This document shows, in pieces, positions 27,143 to 36,308 of a stretch of DNA of 64,000 nt; the stretch's first letter is position 1, and each line of letters opens with the position of its first letter. Source of the stretch: Morganella morganii H1r (lineage in GTDB: Bacteria > Pseudomonadota > Gammaproteobacteria > Enterobacterales > Enterobacteriaceae); the NCBI RefSeq assembly GCF_000633515.1, contig NZ_AYMP01000025.1, positions 1 to 64,000 of the forward strand, read 5' to 3'. The notes under the pieces were generated by a model. It had not been told where the DNA came from, ran no database searches, and saw only the letters and a program-made list of their open reading frames with translations. The position numbers and the translations under genes were made by a program.

Positions 27143-27919
27143 ATGTGTGAATTGCTGGGGATGAGTGCGAATGTCCCGACTGATATTCATTTCAGTCTCA
27201 GTGGCCTGATCCCGCGCGGCGGCGAAACCGGGCCGCACAAAGACGGGTGGGGAATTACGTTTTATGAAGGAATGGGCTGCCGGACATTCAAAGACGCCCG
27301 TGCCTGCTGCAACTCCCCCGTTGCCCGTTTTGTCCGTGATTATCCGGTCAAATCCGAAGCGGTAATTGCCCATATCCGCCAGGCAAACAGAGGGGTGGTA
27401 TCACTGGAAAATACCCATCCTTTTACCCGCGAACTGTGGGGGCGGAACTGGACATATGCCCACAACGGGCAGCTCAGCGGCTATGAACATCTGCCGACCG
27501 GTTTTTTTACCCCGGTCGGCCAGACGGACAGCGAGCATGCATTCTGCTGGCTGCTGAATCAGCTGAAAGAAAAATACCCGCAGCCACCGCAGGATCTGCA
27601 GACGGTGTTCCGTGAAATTAAACGGCTGGCGGATATACTGCGCCAGTTTGGTGTCTTTAATATGCTGTTGTCAGACGGCAGCTATGTGCTGGCGTACTGC
27701 TCGACGAATCTGCACTGGATCACCCGCCGCGCGCCTTTCGGTAAAGCGCGGCTGGTGGACAGCGATGTGGAGATTGATTTTTCGCAGCATACCCGGCCGG
27801 ACGATGTGGTGTCTGTCATTGCCACACTGCCGCTGACCGGTAATGAACAGTGGCAGAAAATCGGGCCCGGCGAAGCCGTTCTCTTTTATTACGGCGAACG
27901 GGATCAATCCGTGTTCTGA
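27143..27919 (+). CDS. yafJ: Class II glutamine amidotransferase domain protein YafJ
   Basis: A 258-residue stand-alone Ntn-hydrolase of the GATase-2 family. The nucleophile is Cys2 (MCELLGMSA), exposed after removal of Met1. HKDGWGITFYEG, AHIRQANRG, ENTHPFTREL and YAHNGQLSGYE line the glutamine pocket as in PurF and GlmS. No synthetase domain is attached, so the acceptor of the released ammonia is unknown. A GGGAG-type binding site precedes the start. It overlaps the convergent dpaA by 16 bp, the same yafJ/yafK neighbourhood as in E. coli. Confidence 0.94.
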   Translation: MCELLGMSANVPTDIHFSLSGLIPRGGETGPHKDGWGITFYEGMGCRTFKDARACCNSPVARFVRDYPVKSEAVIAHIRQANRGVVSLENTHPFTRELWGRNWTYAHNGQLSGYEHLPTGFFTPVGQTDSEHAFCWLLNQLKEKYPQPPQDLQTVFREIKRLADILRQFGVFNMLLSDGSYVLAYCSTNLHWITRRAPFGKARLVDSDVEIDFSQHTRPDDVVSVIATLPLTGNEQWQKIGPGEAVLFYYGERDQSVF

Positions 27920-28635
27920 GTCAGTAAACCGGTGTCCGCAGCCGGTGCCGGGACCGCTGAGTGTGCGGCGGTCACATAACGGCCGTTAACAACAGCAACC
28001 ACTGCAGGTATCCGATTATCCGCGAAATACTGATAAGCAGGCTGTAACTGCTGCCAGAAGGCCAGATGTGAGGAGTTCCGGTGGCGGTTCAGGTTCTCCG
28101 GCGTCATCCGGAAAGGATAAATCGCGATATTCAGATCCGTCTGTCCGCTCAGCAGGGCGCTTTCCACGTAGCGGTAAATCTCATCAATATAAGCATCCGT
28201 CATGGCGTAACAGCCGACGGATTTGCAGTCTCCGTGAACCATCAGATAATCCCCGGTATAGCCATGCGCCCGGTCGAATTCATTGGGAAAACCAAGGTTG
28301 ATAGCTCGGTAAAACCGACTGTTCGGGTTAAGCTGTGACAGACTGATACGGTAAAATCCTTCCGGGCTTTTTAAATCGCCGGTCAGTTGCTTTGGCCCGA
28401 GTCCGCCGGAAAACTGACAAACCGGGTAGCGTTTCACCAGTTTAAAACGTCCGTTATTTTCCCGCTGATAAAGCTCCAGCTCTTTTTCTTCTTTAAATAT
28501 CTGTATAAATACCCGGCTGTTACGGGCATCACTCACCGGCGTTGTAAGCCATAATGATGCGGATTTTTCTGTGGTTGCTGATGATTGCCCCGTAAAAAAC
28601 AGCAGGCCGATCATCATAAAAATGATATGTCGCAT
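27904..28635 (-). CDS. dpaA: Murein L,D-transpeptidase family protein DpaA (YafK)
   Basis: A periplasmic YkuD-fold enzyme. E. coli DpaA hydrolyses the bond that ties Braun's lipoprotein to peptidoglycan, rather than making crosslinks. The 243-residue sequence has a short signal peptide (IIFMMIGLLFFTGQSSA) and the active site MVHGDCKSVGCYAMTD with catalytic Cys and upstream His. The C-terminus overlaps yafJ by 16 bp in convergent orientation. Confidence 0.92.
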   Translation of the reverse strand: MRHIIFMMIGLLFFTGQSSATTEKSASLWLTTPVSDARNSRVFIQIFKEEKELELYQRENNGRFKLVKRYPVCQFSGGLGPKQLTGDLKSPEGFYRISLSQLNPNSRFYRAINLGFPNEFDRAHGYTGDYLMVHGDCKSVGCYAMTDAYIDEIYRYVESALLSGQTDLNIAIYPFRMTPENLNRHRNSSHLAFWQQLQPAYQYFADNRIPAVVAVVNGRYVTAAHSAVPAPAADTGLLTQNTD

Positions 28636-28939
28636 TCTCAGTATTCAGGGTAACAATAGATTGGTGAAAAAAGTAACAACAGATTGCCATGATGCAGATA
28701 ATTTGTGAATGGTTTCCTGTGAGAATAAAATCATTTGTTACGAATATTATTGTGGTTAAAAAAGAGACAGGAATCGGTAAAGGTGACTTAATTATTCGGT
28801 AAAGGCGAGTTATTGAGCTTTTTCTGATCACAATAATCCTATTTGCTTGAGCCAGGTCACTCGTTTCGCCGGACAGAATTGTTGTGAAGTGGTAAAATAA
28901 TCCGGATCCGGTTTACGCAAAACCGTGACATATGTCGGA

Positions 28940-28981
28940 AAAAACAGCCCGGGGCGATAATAACGGCCCGGAGTGTTTTTA
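28940..28981 (+). terminator. Terminator-like hairpin in the nqr leader
   Basis: AAAAACAGCCCGGG pairs with CCCGGAGTGTTTTT around GCGATAATAACGG, with a small internal mismatch and a run of five T at the end. No plus-strand gene precedes it, so it would act on a leader transcript or end a small RNA. Confidence 0.5.
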
Positions 28982-28991
28982 TTGTTGAGTT

Positions 28992-29017
28992 GTCATCACT
29001 GCTGCGGCAGTGATGAC
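28992..29017 (+). promoter_or_regulatory. Perfect 11-bp hairpin before nqrA
   Basis: GTCATCACTGC (28992-29002) and GCAGTGATGAC (29007-29017) enclose a TGCG loop. There is no T-tract after it, so it is either an RNA structure near the start codon 30 nt downstream or a DNA operator. Confidence 0.5.
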
Positions 29018-29046
29018 GTGGGTTTAACAAAAACTTGTGCAAATTT

Positions 29047-30390
29047 ATGATTAAAATTAAAAAAGGACTCGACCTGCCGATCGCAGGAGCACCTGCTCAA
29101 GTCACAGAAGATGGCCCTTCAGTCCGCCACGCAGCGCTGCTGGGTGAGGAATACATCGGGATGCGTCCGTCGATGCTGGTTCAGGAAGGTGAATCAGTAA
29201 AGAAAGGACAGGCTCTTTTTGAAGATAAAAAGAACCCCGGTGTGATTTTTACCAGCCCCGCCTGCGGAGTGGTAAAAGCCATCAATCGTGGTGAGCGTCG
29301 TGTATTACAATCTGTGGTGATTGAGATACAGGGAGACGAGCAATTGACATTTGACTGTTATGACCGCCGGGATCTGCCGTCACTGACCCGTGAGCAGACA
29401 GAAAAAAACCTGGTGGCCTCCGGATTGTGGACCGCGCTGCGGACACGTCCGTTCAGTCATACCCCGAAATTAGGTTCCGTACCTGCCGCTATTTTTGTCA
29501 CTGCTATGGACACCAATCCGCTGGCTGCTGATCCGCAGGTGATTATCCGTCAGGAACAGGCGTCGTTTGATGACGGCTTACAGGTACTGAGCTGCCTGAC
29601 GGAAGGGAAGGTTCACGTTTGCCACGGTACAGATGACTTCGCAAAAGTTACCGATAACAATCGTATCAGTTACACACAGTTTACCGGGCCGCATCCGGCA
29701 GGTCTTGCCGGTACGCACATCCACTTCCTGGAGCCGGTCAGCGCAACGAAAACTGTCTGGTCTCTGAATTACCAGGATGTCATCGCCATCGGTAAACTGT
29801 TCACGACCGGCTTTTTATATACCGACCGTATTGTGGCGCTCGGTGGTCCGCAGGTGGAAAAACCGCGTCTGCTGAAAACCCGTCTCGGTGCAGATCTGTA
29901 TGAACTGACCGAAGGGCAGCTGAAAGCCGGTGAAAACCGCATTATTTCCGGTTCTGTCCTGTGGGGCGTGGCCAGTGATGATGCTCATCACTATCTGGGC
30001 CGTTTTACCAATCAGGTCTCCGTTCTGGAAGAAGGCCGTGAGAAAGAGCTGTTCGGCTGGATTATGCCGGGCACAGACAAATACACGGTTACCCGCACCA
30101 CACTGGGTCATTTCTTTAAGAAGAAACTGTTCTCATTCACTACATCAATGAATGGCGGCGAACGTTCTATGGTGCCAATCGGCAGTTATGAACGTGTGAT
30201 GCCGCTCGACATTATGGCGACACATTTCCTGCGCGATCTGCTGGCGGGTGATACTGACAGTGCCCAGGCACTGGGTGCGCTCGAGCTGGATGAAGAGGAT
30301 CTGGGGCTGTGTACCTATGTCTGTCAGAGTAAATATGAGTACGGCCCGGTGCTGCGTGACGTACTGACCAGGATTGAGCAGGAAGGATAA
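29047..30390 (+). CDS. nqrA: Na+-translocating NADH:quinone oxidoreductase subunit A
   Basis: A peripheral cytoplasmic subunit of the six-subunit sodium pump that oxidises NADH and reduces ubiquinone; NqrA is implicated in quinone binding. 447 residues, starting [16 protein letters not shown], the family N-terminus, so the ATG at 29047 is chosen. No clear Shine-Dalgarno precedes it (AAACTTGTGCAAATTT), unlike the other nqr genes. [21 protein letters not shown] and [18 protein letters not shown] are conserved blocks. It opens a tightly spaced operon. Confidence 0.97.
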   Translation: MIKIKKGLDLPIAGAPAQVTEDGPSVRHAALLGEEYIGMRPSMLVQEGESVKKGQALFEDKKNPGVIFTSPACGVVKAINRGERRVLQSVVIEIQGDEQLTFDCYDRRDLPSLTREQTEKNLVASGLWTALRTRPFSHTPKLGSVPAAIFVTAMDTNPLAADPQVIIRQEQASFDDGLQVLSCLTEGKVHVCHGTDDFAKVTDNNRISYTQFTGPHPAGLAGTHIHFLEPVSATKTVWSLNYQDVIAIGKLFTTGFLYTDRIVALGGPQVEKPRLLKTRLGADLYELTEGQLKAGENRIISGSVLWGVASDDAHHYLGRFTNQVSVLEEGREKELFGWIMPGTDKYTVTRTTLGHFFKKKLFSFTTSMNGGERSMVPIGSYERVMPLDIMATHFLRDLLAGDTDSAQALGALELDEEDLGLCTYVCQSKYEYGPVLRDVLTRIEQEG

Positions 30391-30392
30391 TC

Positions 30393-31631
30393 ATGGGTCT
30401 GAAAAAATTTCTCGAAAAAATTGAGCCGCATTTTGAACCGGGCGGCAAATTACAGAGATGGTATGCACTGTATGAAGCAGCCGCCACTATCTTCTATACC
30501 CCGGGGACAGTTACCCGCGGGCGTTCACATGTCCGTGACTCCATCGACCTTAAACGTCTGATGATCTTGGTCTGGTTATCGGTTTTCCCGGCTATGTTCT
30601 GGGGGATGTATAACGTTGGTAACCAGGCAATACCGGTACTGCTGGATATGTACAGCGGTGCGGAGCTTCAGCAGGTGATTGCCGGTGACTGGCATTATCG
30701 TCTGGCGGAGCTTATCGGGGTCTCCTTCACACAGGATGCGGGCTGGGTCAGCAAAATGCTGTTCGGGGCCGTCTATTTTCTGCCTATCTACGGGGTGATT
30801 TTTATCGTCGGCGGCTTCTGGGAAGTCCTGTTTGCGATGATCCGCGGGCATGAAATCAACGAAGGTTTCTTTATCACCTCTATTCTGCTGGCTCTGATTG
30901 TGCCGCCGACGCTGCCGTTATGGCAGGCCGCGCTGGCTGTCACCTTCGGTGTGGTGGTCGCGAAGGAAATCTTCGGCGGTACAGGGCGTAACTTCCTGAA
31001 CCCGGCACTGGCCGGTCGTGCTTTCCTGTTCTTTGCTTATCCGGCTCAGATTTCCGGTGATACGGTCTGGACTGCCGCTGACGGCTTTTCCGGTGCTACC
31101 CCGCTGTCACAGTGGGCGGTCGGTGGTGAGCATCAGCTGGTTAATACCATAACCAATCAGCCGATCTCCTGGATGGATGCCTTTATCGGTAACATCCCGG
31201 GCTCGATTGGTGAAGTCTCCACGCTGATGATTCTGATCGGTGGTGCCGTCATTCTGTTTGCCCGTATTGCCTCTCTGCGTATTGTGGCCGGTGTGATGGT
31301 CGGGATGATCGCGATGTCCGCCGTCTTTAATATGATTGGTTCGGATACCAACCCGCTGTTTGCTATGCCGTGGTACTGGCATCTGGTCCTGGGCGGCTTT
31401 GCCTTCGGTATGATTTTCATGGCAACGGACCCGGTATCAGCTTCATTTACCGATAAAGGGAAATGGGCTTACGGGATCCTGATCGGGGTGATGTGTGTCC
31501 TGATCCGTGTGGCAAACCCGGCATATCCGGAAGGGATGATGCTGGCTATCCTGTTTGCCAACTTATTCGCACCGTTATTTGATTATCTGGTGGTTCAGGC
31601 AAACATTAAACGGAGAAAAGCACGTGGCTAA
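30393..31631 (+). CDS. nqrB: Na+-translocating NADH:quinone oxidoreductase subunit B
   Basis: An integral membrane subunit carrying a covalent FMN on a threonine and part of the sodium pathway. The 412-residue protein has a long cytoplasmic N-terminus, about ten membrane helices, and the flavinylation motif [11 protein letters not shown] (Ser-Gly-Ala-Thr, about residue 236). The FMN is attached by ApbE, encoded downstream. It starts 2 bp after nqrA and overlaps nqrC by 8 bp. Confidence 0.97.
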   Translation: MGLKKFLEKIEPHFEPGGKLQRWYALYEAAATIFYTPGTVTRGRSHVRDSIDLKRLMILVWLSVFPAMFWGMYNVGNQAIPVLLDMYSGAELQQVIAGDWHYRLAELIGVSFTQDAGWVSKMLFGAVYFLPIYGVIFIVGGFWEVLFAMIRGHEINEGFFITSILLALIVPPTLPLWQAALAVTFGVVVAKEIFGGTGRNFLNPALAGRAFLFFAYPAQISGDTVWTAADGFSGATPLSQWAVGGEHQLVNTITNQPISWMDAFIGNIPGSIGEVSTLMILIGGAVILFARIASLRIVAGVMVGMIAMSAVFNMIGSDTNPLFAMPWYWHLVLGGFAFGMIFMATDPVSASFTDKGKWAYGILIGVMCVLIRVANPAYPEGMMLAILFANLFAPLFDYLVVQANIKRRKARG

Positions 31632-32418
31632 TGAAAAAACGAAAAACAAGGACAGTGTCGCAAGAACGTTTATCGTTGTCTTCGTCCTTTGCCTTGTGTG
31701 TTCGATAGTCGTGGCTGGTTCTGCTGTGGGGCTGAAGTCCACGCAGCAGGCGCAGATTATGCTGGATAAGCAGCGTAACATTCTGGATGTCGCCGGGTTA
31801 CTGACGCCATCCATGACGGCGGACGAAATCGATGCAGCCTATAAAAAATTCATCAGAGCAAAAATGGTGGATTTAAAAACCGGTCAGATGACGGACAGCA
31901 CCGGTAAATACGATCTCAATGATGAACTGCGCAGTGATGAGACCAGTATTGCGCTGTCACCGGAAGAAGATCTGGCGAAAATCCGCCGCCGTGCCAACAG
32001 CGCGGAAATCTATCTGGTACAGAATGAGCAGGGTGAAACCAGCAAAATTGTTCTGCCGGTTTACGGCTCCGGTCTGTGGTCGGTGATGTATGCCTTTGTC
32101 GCGATTGATGTCGACGGTATCACTTCCGAAGGGATCTCTTACTATCAGCACGGTGAAACCCCGGGGCTGGGTGGTGAGGTGGATAACCCGCAGTGGCGTA
32201 AACAGTGGATTGGTAAAAAGCTGTTTAATGAAGACGGTATGCCGGCCATCAAAATTGTCCGCAGCGGCACCACTGACAGCCCGTACGGCATTGATGGTTT
32301 GTCCGGTGCGACACTGACCTCAAACGGCATCCAGCATATGTTTGATTTCTGGCTGGGTGACAACGGTTTTGGCCCGTTCCTGAAAACAGTACGCGAAGGA
32401 GCGTTGAATCATGGCTGA
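31624..32418 (+). CDS. nqrC: Na+-translocating NADH:quinone oxidoreductase subunit C, GTG start
   Basis: A single-span, largely periplasmic subunit with the second covalent FMN. The GTG at 31624 ([15 protein letters not shown]) has GGAG about 8 nt upstream and overlaps nqrB by 8 bp; no in-frame ATG fits. 264 residues. The membrane helix is at about residues 15-38, and the flavinylation site is [11 protein letters not shown] (Ser-Gly-Ala-Thr, about 227). It is shared in architecture with RnfG. Confidence 0.96.
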   Translation: MANEKTKNKDSVARTFIVVFVLCLVCSIVVAGSAVGLKSTQQAQIMLDKQRNILDVAGLLTPSMTADEIDAAYKKFIRAKMVDLKTGQMTDSTGKYDLNDELRSDETSIALSPEEDLAKIRRRANSAEIYLVQNEQGETSKIVLPVYGSGLWSVMYAFVAIDVDGITSEGISYYQHGETPGLGGEVDNPQWRKQWIGKKLFNEDGMPAIKIVRSGTTDSPYGIDGLSGATLTSNGIQHMFDFWLGDNGFGPFLKTVREGALNHG

Positions 32419-33040
32419 TAGTAAAGAAATTAAACGCGTTCTTCTCGGACCGTTATTAGATAACAACCCGATTGCCCTCCAGGTACTGGGTGTGTGTTCG
32501 GCGCTGGCGGTAACCACCAAACTGGAAACTGCATTGGTTATGACCATTGCGGTAACCCTGGTGACGGCATTCTCCAGCATGTTTATCTCGATGATCCGTA
32601 ATTTTATTCCGGGCAGTGTGCGGATTATCGTTCAGATGGCAATTATCGCCTCGCTGGTTATTCTTGTTGACCAGATTCTGCGGGCCTATGCCTACGGTAT
32701 CTCCAAGCAGCTTTCCGTGTTCGTTGGTCTGATCATTACCAACTGTATTGTGATGGGACGAGCGGAAGCGTATGCCATGAAAGCGCCGCCGCTTGAAAGC
32801 TTTATGGACGGTATCGGTAACGGCCTGGGTTACGGGGTGATCCTGCTGCTGGTGGGCTTTTTCCGTGAACTTATCGGTTCCGGCAAACTCTTTGGCGTGA
32901 CTGTGCTGGAAACAGCGCAGAACGGCGGCTGGTATCTGCCGAACGGCCTGTTCCTGCTGGCACCAAGTGCATTCTTTATTATCGGAATGCTCATCTGGGG
33001 GATCCGTACCCTGAAACCGTCACAAGTCGAGGAGGATTAA
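32411..33040 (+). CDS. nqrD: Na+-translocating NADH:quinone oxidoreductase subunit D
   Basis: A six-helix membrane subunit; with NqrE it holds a membrane-embedded iron-sulfur centre that relays electrons between the flavins. 209 residues. The cysteines that would ligate iron are in [10 protein letters not shown] and [16 protein letters not shown]. The start overlaps nqrC by 8 bp, indicating coupled translation. Confidence 0.97.
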   Translation: MADSKEIKRVLLGPLLDNNPIALQVLGVCSALAVTTKLETALVMTIAVTLVTAFSSMFISMIRNFIPGSVRIIVQMAIIASLVILVDQILRAYAYGISKQLSVFVGLIITNCIVMGRAEAYAMKAPPLESFMDGIGNGLGYGVILLLVGFFRELIGSGKLFGVTVLETAQNGGWYLPNGLFLLAPSAFFIIGMLIWGIRTLKPSQVEED

Positions 33041-33043
33041 GAT

Positions 33044-33640
33044 ATGGAACATTATATCAGTCTCTTTGTGCGGGCAGTGTTTATTGAAAATATGGCGCTG
33101 GCCTTCTTCCTCGGGATGTGTACGTTTCTGGCGGTATCGAAAAACGTCAAAACGGCGTTTGGTCTCGGCGTGGCGGTTACCGTGGTGCTGGGGATTTCGG
33201 TTCCGGCAAACAACCTGGTGTACAACCTGCTGCTGCGCGACGGCGCGCTGATGGAAGGCGTGGATTTAAGCTTCCTCAACTTCATTACCTTTATCGGGGT
33301 CATTGCGGCGCTGGTACAGATTCTGGAGATGATTCTGGATCGCTATTTCCCGGCACTGTATAACGCGCTGGGGATCTTCCTGCCGTTAATCACGGTAAAC
33401 TGTGCGATTTTCGGTGGTGTGTCCTTTATGGCGCAGCGTGACTACAACTTTACGGAGTCTGTGGTTTACGGGTTTGCTTCCGGTATCGGCTGGCTGCTGG
33501 CGATTGTGCTGATGGCCGCTATCCGCGAGAAGATGAAATACTCTGACGTACCGGCCGGCCTGAAAGGGCTGGGGATCACATTCGTGACCACCGGACTGAT
33601 GGCTCTGGGCTTTATGTCCTTCTCCGGCGTACAGTTATAA
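33044..33640 (+). CDS. nqrE: Na+-translocating NADH:quinone oxidoreductase subunit E
   Basis: A six-helix membrane subunit homologous to NqrD but inverted in topology, completing the intramembrane iron site. 198 residues, with the cysteines in [12 protein letters not shown] and [13 protein letters not shown]. It starts 3 bp after nqrD and has an AGGAGG-type site overlapping the nqrD end. Confidence 0.97.
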   Translation: MEHYISLFVRAVFIENMALAFFLGMCTFLAVSKNVKTAFGLGVAVTVVLGISVPANNLVYNLLLRDGALMEGVDLSFLNFITFIGVIAALVQILEMILDRYFPALYNALGIFLPLITVNCAIFGGVSFMAQRDYNFTESVVYGFASGIGWLLAIVLMAAIREKMKYSDVPAGLKGLGITFVTTGLMALGFMSFSGVQL

Positions 33641-33655
33641 GGGTGAAACGCAATT

Positions 33656-34882
33656 ATGGATATCGTTATTTTAGGCGTGGCAATGTTTACCCTGATTGTT
33701 CTGGCGCTGACCGCGTTGATTTTGTTCGCAAAATCAAAACTGGTGAACACAGGGGACGTTAAGATTGAAATCAACGGTGATGCGGAGAAAAGCTTCGACG
33801 CACCGGCCGGTGACAAATTACTGAATGTGCTGTCCGGTCAGGGGATTTTTGTCTCCTCGGCCTGCGGCGGCGGCGGCACCTGCGGCCAGTGCCGTGTGAA
33901 GATCAAAGAAGGCGGTGGTGATATTCTGCCGACAGAAATGTCGCACATTAACAAGCGCGAAGCGCGTGAAGGCTGCCGTCTGGCATGTCAGGTGAATGTG
34001 AAGCAGGATCTGAAAATTGAGCTGCCGGAAGAGATCTTCGGGGTGAAAAAATGGGAGTGCGAAGTTATCTCCAATGATAACAAAGCGACGTTCATTAAAG
34101 AGCTGAAACTGAAAATTCCTGACGGCGAAAGTGTGCCGTTCCGTGCCGGTGGTTATATTCAGATTGAATGTCCGCCGCATGTGGTCCGCTATGATGAGTT
34201 TGATGTGCCGCAGGAATACCGCGAGGACTGGGACAAGTTCAACCTGTTCCGTTATGTGTCTGATGTGAAAGAGCCGACAGTGCGTGCTTACTCCATGGCG
34301 AACTATCCGGAAGAGCACGGCATTATCATGCTGAACGTGCGTATCGCCACACCGCCTCCGCGTGTACCGGATGCCCCTCCGGGGATTATGTCCTCTTATA
34401 TCTGGTCACTGAAACCGGGTGATAAAGTGACAATTTCCGGGCCGTTCGGGGAATTCTTCGCGAAAGATACTGATGCGGAAATGATCTTTATCGGTGGTGG
34501 TGCCGGGATGGCACCGATGCGTTCGCATATCTTCGATCAGCTCAAGCGTCTGCATTCCAAACGCAAGATGTCTTTCTGGTATGGTGCGCGTTCAAAACGT
34601 GAAATGTTCTATGAAGAAGATTTTGACCAGCTTCAGGCTGAAAATGAAAACTTCACCTGGAACGTGGCGCTGTCTGATGCCCTGCCGGAAGATAACTGGG
34701 ACGGATATACCGGGTTTATTCACAATGTTCTCTATGAGCATTACCTGAAAAATCATCCGGCACCGGAAGATTGTGAGTTCTATATGTGCGGGCCGCCGAT
34801 GATGAACGCCGCCGTGATCAAGATGCTCAAAGATCTGGGTGTGGAAGACGAAAACATTATGCTGGATGACTTCGGCGGCTGA
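33656..34882 (+). CDS. nqrF: Na+-translocating NADH:quinone oxidoreductase subunit F
   Basis: The NADH-oxidising entry subunit. 408 residues: an N-terminal membrane helix (about 3-25), a ferredoxin-type domain with the [2Fe-2S] cysteines in [16 protein letters not shown] and GCRLACQV, then a ferredoxin-reductase module with FAD-binding RAYSMANYP, the NADH-binding [15 protein letters not shown] and [13 protein letters not shown] near the C-terminus. It lies 15 bp after nqrE. Confidence 0.97.
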   Translation: MDIVILGVAMFTLIVLALTALILFAKSKLVNTGDVKIEINGDAEKSFDAPAGDKLLNVLSGQGIFVSSACGGGGTCGQCRVKIKEGGGDILPTEMSHINKREAREGCRLACQVNVKQDLKIELPEEIFGVKKWECEVISNDNKATFIKELKLKIPDGESVPFRAGGYIQIECPPHVVRYDEFDVPQEYREDWDKFNLFRYVSDVKEPTVRAYSMANYPEEHGIIMLNVRIATPPPRVPDAPPGIMSSYIWSLKPGDKVTISGPFGEFFAKDTDAEMIFIGGGAGMAPMRSHIFDQLKRLHSKRKMSFWYGARSKREMFYEEDFDQLQAENENFTWNVALSDALPEDNWDGYTGFIHNVLYEHYLKNHPAPEDCEFYMCGPPMMNAAVIKMLKDLGVEDENIMLDDFGG

Positions 34883-34905
34883 TTTCCGCCCTTGTTATCA
34901 TGAAA

Positions 34906-34929
34906 CTGCGCCCACACCTGTGGGCGCAG
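34906..34929 (+). promoter_or_regulatory. Perfect intercistronic hairpin between nqrF and apbE
   Basis: CTGCGCCCACA (34906-34916) and TGTGGGCGCAG (34919-34929) form an 11-bp stem with almost no loop. There is no T-tract. It probably protects the nqrF 3' end or lowers read-through into apbE. Confidence 0.6.
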
Positions 34930-34956
34930 ATGATCTGAAATCAGACTGGATTGTGT

Positions 34957-35994
34957 ATGGTAAAAATAAAACAGGCTTTTCTGCCGCTGGCGCTGATGGC
35001 ATTGTTACTGAGCGCGTGCGGTGATAACACACCGGAAGCACAGCAGGTCACCCTGAACGGCAAAACGATGGGTACCTATTACGCGATAAAATATGTTGCT
35101 GATCAAAAAGATCCTCCGGCGGAATCACTGCAGAAAGGCATTGATGTGGTGCTGGAAGAAGTTAATGACCAGATGTCCACCTACCGGCCGGATTCTGAAC
35201 TCAGCCGTTTTAATCAGAGCCGTGAGGTGAATACGCCGTTTCCCGTCTCTGCCGCGACGGCAAAAGTGGTTCGTGAGGCTATCCGCATTAACGGGCTGAC
35301 AGACGGTGCGCTGGATGTCACGGTCGGCCCGCTGGTCAATTTATGGGGATTTGGCCCGGAAGGACGGGTGACCCATGTACCGACAGAGCAGGATATTGAA
35401 ACCCGCCGTCAGTGGACCGGAATTGATAAACTGAAGGTTGAAGGCAATAATCTGATTAAGACTGTACCGGAACTGTACGTCGATCTGTCCTCGATTGCCA
35501 AAGGTTACGGGGTGGATGCGGTGGCGGAATACCTGGAATCACAGAATATCCGCAATTATATGGTGGATGTGGGCGGTGAAGTCCGGACGCAGGGTATTAA
35601 CGGCAAAGGAAAGCCGTGGCGCATTGCGATTGAAAAACCGTCGTCACAGGGGCTGAGCCAGTCTGCACAGGAAATTATTGAGCCGGGTAATGCCTCTGTG
35701 GCGACATCCGGGGATTACCGGAATTATTTTGAAGAAAATAATGTCCGCTACTCACATACCATTGATCCGAAAACAGCACGTCCGATTAACCACAATCTGG
35801 TATCGATAACCGTTATTGCGGATAATTGCATGAGTGCGGATGGTTTTTCTACCGGGTTGAATGTGCTCGGGCCGGAGCGCGGCCTTGAAGTGGCGAATGC
35901 ACAAAATATCCCTGTCTTTATGATTGTCAAAACAGATAAGGGATTTGAAGAACGCTACAGTGAGGCATTTAAGCCCTATTTGCAGCAAAAATAA
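34957..35994 (+). CDS. apbE: FAD:protein FMN transferase ApbE
   Basis: A periplasmic lipoprotein that transfers FMN from FAD onto threonines of NqrB and NqrC. The ATG at 34957 gives 345 residues with a lipobox LLLSAC (about Cys20). Mg/FAD-binding landmarks are NGKTMGTYYAIKY, MSTYRPDSELSRFN, DLSSIAKGYGVDAVAEYL, YMVDVGGEVRTQG and HTIDPKTARPI. Its position directly after nqrABCDEF and before nqrM links it to the pump's maturation. Confidence 0.96.
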   Translation: MVKIKQAFLPLALMALLLSACGDNTPEAQQVTLNGKTMGTYYAIKYVADQKDPPAESLQKGIDVVLEEVNDQMSTYRPDSELSRFNQSREVNTPFPVSAATAKVVREAIRINGLTDGALDVTVGPLVNLWGFGPEGRVTHVPTEQDIETRRQWTGIDKLKVEGNNLIKTVPELYVDLSSIAKGYGVDAVAEYLESQNIRNYMVDVGGEVRTQGINGKGKPWRIAIEKPSSQGLSQSAQEIIEPGNASVATSGDYRNYFEENNVRYSHTIDPKTARPINHNLVSITVIADNCMSADGFSTGLNVLGPERGLEVANAQNIPVFMIVKTDKGFEERYSEAFKPYLQQK

Positions 35995-36009
35995 AAGGAG
36001 GTGGCTGAT

Positions 36010-36240
36010 ATGGTGATAAAAGTATTTATCGCAACCTTTATCCTGTTCCTGGTCGCGTTTCTGGGAATGTCTCTCGGCTATATCATTAAGCGCAAGAGCA
36101 TTCAGGGAAGTTGCGGCGGGCTGAGCAGCATTGGTGTCGAGAAAGTCTGTGACTGTCCCGAACCGTGTGATGCCCGGAAAAAACGGATGGCACGTGAAGC
36201 TGCCCGCGAAGAAAAACTGAATAAAAACCGGATTGTATAG
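36010..36240 (+). CDS. nqrM: NQR maturation protein NqrM
   Basis: A small membrane protein (DUF539) needed to assemble NQR, apparently for delivering iron to the NqrD/NqrE site. The ATG at 36010 has AAGGAGGTG 6 nt upstream, which decides against the GTG at 36001 inside that site; 76 residues. One N-terminal helix (about 1-25) is followed by SCGGLSSIGVEKVCDCPEPC with four cysteines, and a charged tail. It is the last gene before the operon terminator. Confidence 0.95.
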   Translation: MVIKVFIATFILFLVAFLGMSLGYIIKRKSIQGSCGGLSSIGVEKVCDCPEPCDARKKRMAREAAREEKLNKNRIV

Positions 36241-36253
36241 ATTCGTAAGATAT

Positions 36254-36285
36254 AACAAAGGCGCGTTAACGCGCCTTTGTTTATT
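36254..36285 (+). terminator. Terminator of the nqr-apbE-nqrM operon
   Basis: A perfect 12-bp stem AACAAAGGCGCG (36254-36265) / CGCGCCTTTGTT (36270-36281) with a TTAA loop, followed by TTATT. Confidence 0.88.
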
Positions 36286-36308
36286 AATGGCAGGACAGCA
36301 ATACGGAA

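Larger units (their letters stand above)
28636..29046. other. Intergenic region between dpaA and nqrA
   Basis: About 410 bp with no credible gene. It holds the dpaA promoter on the left; a direct repeat TCGGTAAAGG at 28774-28783 and 28796-28805 (22-bp period); a candidate promoter CGGACA (28870-28875), 17 nt, TAAAAT (28893-28898); a terminator-like hairpin ending near 28980; and a perfect 11-bp hairpin at 28992-29017. The layout could be a structured nqr leader or a short RNA followed by a separate nqr promoter. Confidence 0.5.
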
